Shown in pieces: positions 62,279-64,000 of a DNA stretch of 64,000 bases. The notes under the pieces were generated by a model, which worked only from the letters and a program-made list of their open reading frames with translations, was not told where the DNA came from and made no database searches. The translations under genes were made by a program, and so were the position numbers. The stretch spans positions 12,712,698 to 12,776,697 of the forward strand of contig NC_044024.1 in NCBI RefSeq assembly GCF_900496995.4, read 5' to 3'. Numbering within the stretch: position 1 is the stretch's first letter; the number at the start of each line of letters is the position of its first letter. The stretch is from Aquila chrysaetos chrysaetos. Its lineage: Eukaryota; Chordata; Aves; Accipitriformes; Accipitridae.

Positions 62279-62340
62279 ACACCAATCCCGGGGGTATTTG
62301 ATTGACGGGCTATAAATGAGCGGGCGGCAGCCAATCAGCG
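62279..62340 (-). promoter_or_regulatory. SOX3: SOX3 core promoter candidate
   Basis: On the - strand, CTGATTGG (62,338-62,331) is an inverted CCAAT box, followed by an ATTTATAG TATA-like word (62,317-62,310) and then GTCAATCA, the complement of a TALE (PBX/MEIS) site TGATTGAC at 62,299-62,306. A second CCAAT word is at 62,282-62,286. NF-Y at CCAAT and TALE factors have been reported for the human SOX3 promoter (from memory). A start near 62,284 would give a leader of about 280 bases. The TATAAAT also reads on the + strand, so direction is not proven by this motif alone. Confidence 0.5.
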
Positions 62341-62426
62341 AGCGGTTCCCGACAGCCCCGACGCCGGTAACTGACCAGCTGGGGGGAGCCAAAAAGTTGC
62401 GGTTTCGGGGCTGCTGGTGCCGGACA

Positions 62427-62458
62427 CCCCCCCGCCTCCCCCCCCCCCCCCCCCCCCC
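62427..62458. repeat. C runs of 7 and 21 bases upstream of SOX3
   Basis: Seven C, then GCCT, then twenty-one C. On the SOX3 sense strand this is an exceptionally long G run about 115 bases before the TATA-like word. G-quadruplex-prone and error-prone. Confidence 0.9.
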
Positions 62459-62653
62459 GCAGCCCCCGGGCCCTGCGCCTGCCCCCGGCTCCGGGCTGGC
62501 GGCCCGAGCGGCGGGACGGGGCAGAGCTGGGGCCGCGCCGGGCGGAGAAGCCGCCGGGGCTCCCGCAGCTGCCGGCTGCGCCGCGGGGGAAGGAGCGGGC
62601 CCGGGCGCCGGGCGGGCCGGGGCTGCCCTTCGGGGCCGCGGGGAGGAGTGAGC

Positions 62654-62660
62654 GGGGCGG
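62654..62660 (+). promoter_or_regulatory. GC box (Sp1-type) upstream of SOX3
   Basis: GGGGCGG on the + strand, one of several G/C-box words in the island. Single sites are weak evidence. Confidence 0.3.
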
Positions 62661-63204
62661 AGCGCTGTGCCGTGCCGCAAGCGGGAGCCGTGCCTTCGCC
62701 GGGCACAAAGATATTTGGGGCTCCCGGGTGGACGCGCAGCCTTGTGTCGAGCCCGGAGAAGCTGCCTGGAGACGGAGCGAGCCCGTGCTGCGCGGACATC
62801 CCCCTCCCCCGGAGCGGATGGAGGCGGGGGGGACGGGGACTAAACTCTTCCACTTCTGAGCCCTCCCCTGGGGGAGAACCCCCACTGCCCTGCGGACACC
62901 GGGCATGGCCGCCGGCGGCTCCGTCCCGGCGGGAGAGGGGCTGCCCCTCGGCAGCACGCCGGGGGAGGCTGCGGCGCGGATGCGAGAGGGGCCGGGCTGG
63001 CTGGCGGCAGGGCGCTCCCGGCCGTCCCCACCTACGCCCACCCCGTTGCCACTTGAGTTTTTCCACTCGGCTGCCCCAAAGAGGGTGGGTGGGGGGAGGG
63101 GACGGAGCTTGCAAAACCCCGAGTTTCATGGCAACAGCGAAGTTCCCTCCGTGTGAAAGAAAACTTTGGCAGAGGATGTGCGAGTGGAGCGGAGCTCGCT
63201 GGAG

Positions 63205-63214
63205 CTGTCAATCA
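63205..63214 (-). promoter_or_regulatory. TALE (PBX/MEIS) composite site
   Basis: Reads TGATTGACAG on the SOX3 sense strand, an exact PBX-PREP/MEIS composite consensus, about 1.2 kb upstream of the start codon. A second similar site (TGATTGACGG) is in the core promoter at 62,299-62,308. Confidence 0.4.
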
Positions 63215-63230
63215 CGGGCTTCCCTTTCCG

Positions 63231-63289
63231 TCCCTTCCCTCCCCTCCCCTTCCCCTTCCATCTTTCCTCCCTCCCTTCCCTCCTTCCCC
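63231..63289. repeat. Polypyrimidine tract, G-quadruplex-prone on the other strand
   Basis: All C and T except for one A at 63,260. The - strand carries two stretches each with four or more GGG/GGGG runs separated by one to five bases (63,261-63,289 and 63,231-63,259), the canonical G-quadruplex pattern. It can also form triplex DNA. Confidence 0.8.
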
Positions 63290-64000
63290 AGAGGCACGGA
63301 CACCCGCACCTGCACGGAGAGGGCTGGCAGCTCCTTGAAAGCACCGCGGGCACAGAGCTGCCCAGCCTGCCTCGCCCTGCCGCTGCGGGGCCGGGGAGGA
63401 GACGGGGCGTGCTGCTCTGTCCCGGCTCTTCCTCGTCCTCCCCCTGCGCCCCGCTCCAGCTCTGTCTGGGGAAGCCGGACGGGTCTCCCGGCCGGGGCGC
63501 GCTGGGTGAGGAGAGGCGAACCGAGCCCGGAGTGTGCTCGGAGCCGCGCTGGGAGAGCCCCGGTGCCGGAGGAGGTGGGCAGCACCGCCGGTTCCGCCGG
63601 TGTAGCTCTGAGCAAACTGTCCCGGGGGCGTGTGGTGCGGAGGGCAGGGTCGGGGGGCTTGAGGCAGGGACGTGTCTGGGCATCGCGTCCCACGGGGGGC
63701 CCGGCGAGGGGGGATGCTCCCCCGGCTTGGCAGCCGTTGGTGGTGCCCCGAAGAGAAGACCGCGAGGATGACGACGGTAATCGGTGCTGGGGGAGAGGAC
63801 ACCTCCAGGCAGGGCTCCAGGCTGGACCCGGAGGCACAGCTCAGGCCGGTGCCGCCAGCCCCGAGCCCGCTGCACTGCGGACGCCGGGGAGGGTGCTCCG
63901 GGCCGGGCCGGGAAGGCTGCAGCCAGGGCGGGGGACGCGACCGCTCCGCCCGGCACCGCGCAGCCCCGCTCAGCGCTTCCCGCGGTCGGGGGAGCCAAAC

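Larger units (their letters stand above)
62004..62309 (-). other. SOX3: SOX3 leader with open in-frame N-terminal extension
   Basis: The frame of the SOX3 ATG is open upstream for 102 codons to a TAG at 62,312-62,310, with no in-frame AUG. Its last residues, [13 protein letters not shown] before the MYS, match the end of the N-terminal extension that I recall in human SOX3 ([12 protein letters not shown] before MYSLLE). A CTG at 62,030-62,028 sits in GCCACC-CTG-G, a perfect Kozak frame, nine codons before the ATG. The AUG itself has G at -3 but T at +4. The predicted transcription start (about 62,284) would place this in the 5' UTR. Whether it is translated is unknown. Confidence 0.55.
61050..64000. 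promoter_or_regulatory. SOX3: CpG island over SOX3 and its upstream region
   Basis: Dense CpGs and high GC across the coding region, leader and all upstream sequence to the window edge. This is typical of a developmental regulator kept free of DNA methylation. Long frames on both strands here (up to 290 codons) overlap each other in several frames and look compositional, not genic. Confidence 0.8.

Noticed and set aside
61521..62301. Frames of 183-209 codons on the + strand across SOX3
   Set aside because: Antisense shadows of the SOX3 coding region and leader.
63126..63998. 290-codon open frame on the - strand upstream of SOX3 and its overlapping frames
   Set aside because: Same reason: stop-poor CpG island sequence, open in several frames, no recognisable domain.
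1..64000. CRISPR arrays, tRNA or rRNA genes, bacterial operons
   Set aside because: None of the required repeat, cloverleaf or ribosome-binding patterns were seen; the sequence is vertebrate nuclear DNA.

Overview
The window looks like avian nuclear DNA. It carries a CR1 retrotransposon copy with the bird-type 3' end (the ATTCTATG-like octamer repeat), part of a tandem-repeat-rich LTR that I recall from bird genomes, a few heavily decayed older repeats, and one intronless developmental gene, SOX3, in a GC-rich domain. I cannot name the species from the sequence.

Layout. Roughly 1-58,250 is a gene desert: AT-rich, with no open frame that looks like a conserved protein, no tRNA or rRNA, and no exon-like protein homology that I can see. 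It contains the CR1 copy (about 24,646-25,389, + strand), the LTR piece (about 17,648-18,405, - strand), an old CR1 3' end (about 51,480-51,600, - strand), several probable MIR/L2-type fossils, microsatellites and homopolymers. It also holds several blocks whose texture (homeodomain-, POU-, SOX- and TGACAG-like words in non-repetitive DNA) suggests conserved developmental enhancers. Those enhancer calls are inference, because I could not align anything. From about 58,680 to the end the sequence is CpG-rich.

SOX3 lies on the - strand at 61,046-62,003. Its order on that strand is promoter (about 62,280-62,340), GC-rich leader, HMG box, SOXB1 C-terminal region, then a 3' UTR with candidate poly(A) signals at 60,240 and 59,684. 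The desert is therefore downstream (3') of SOX3, and only about 2 kb of upstream DNA is present. As written, the reading frame is broken by a run of ten G (coding sense). A nine-base run gives a normal 318-residue protein, so a base-count error or an indel allele is the simplest explanation.

The most interesting points are: (1) an AUG-less, in-frame extension upstream of the SOX3 start, whose last residues resemble the mammalian SOX3 N-terminal extension and which includes a CUG in perfect Kozak context; (2) the frameshift; (3) tandem polyadenylation signals with a separate CpG island just beyond them; (4) promoter motifs (inverted CCAAT, TALE sites, G-quadruplex-prone runs); and (5) candidate SOX/POU-rich enhancers in the desert. 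I see no prokaryotic features, CRISPR array or previously unknown protein system.
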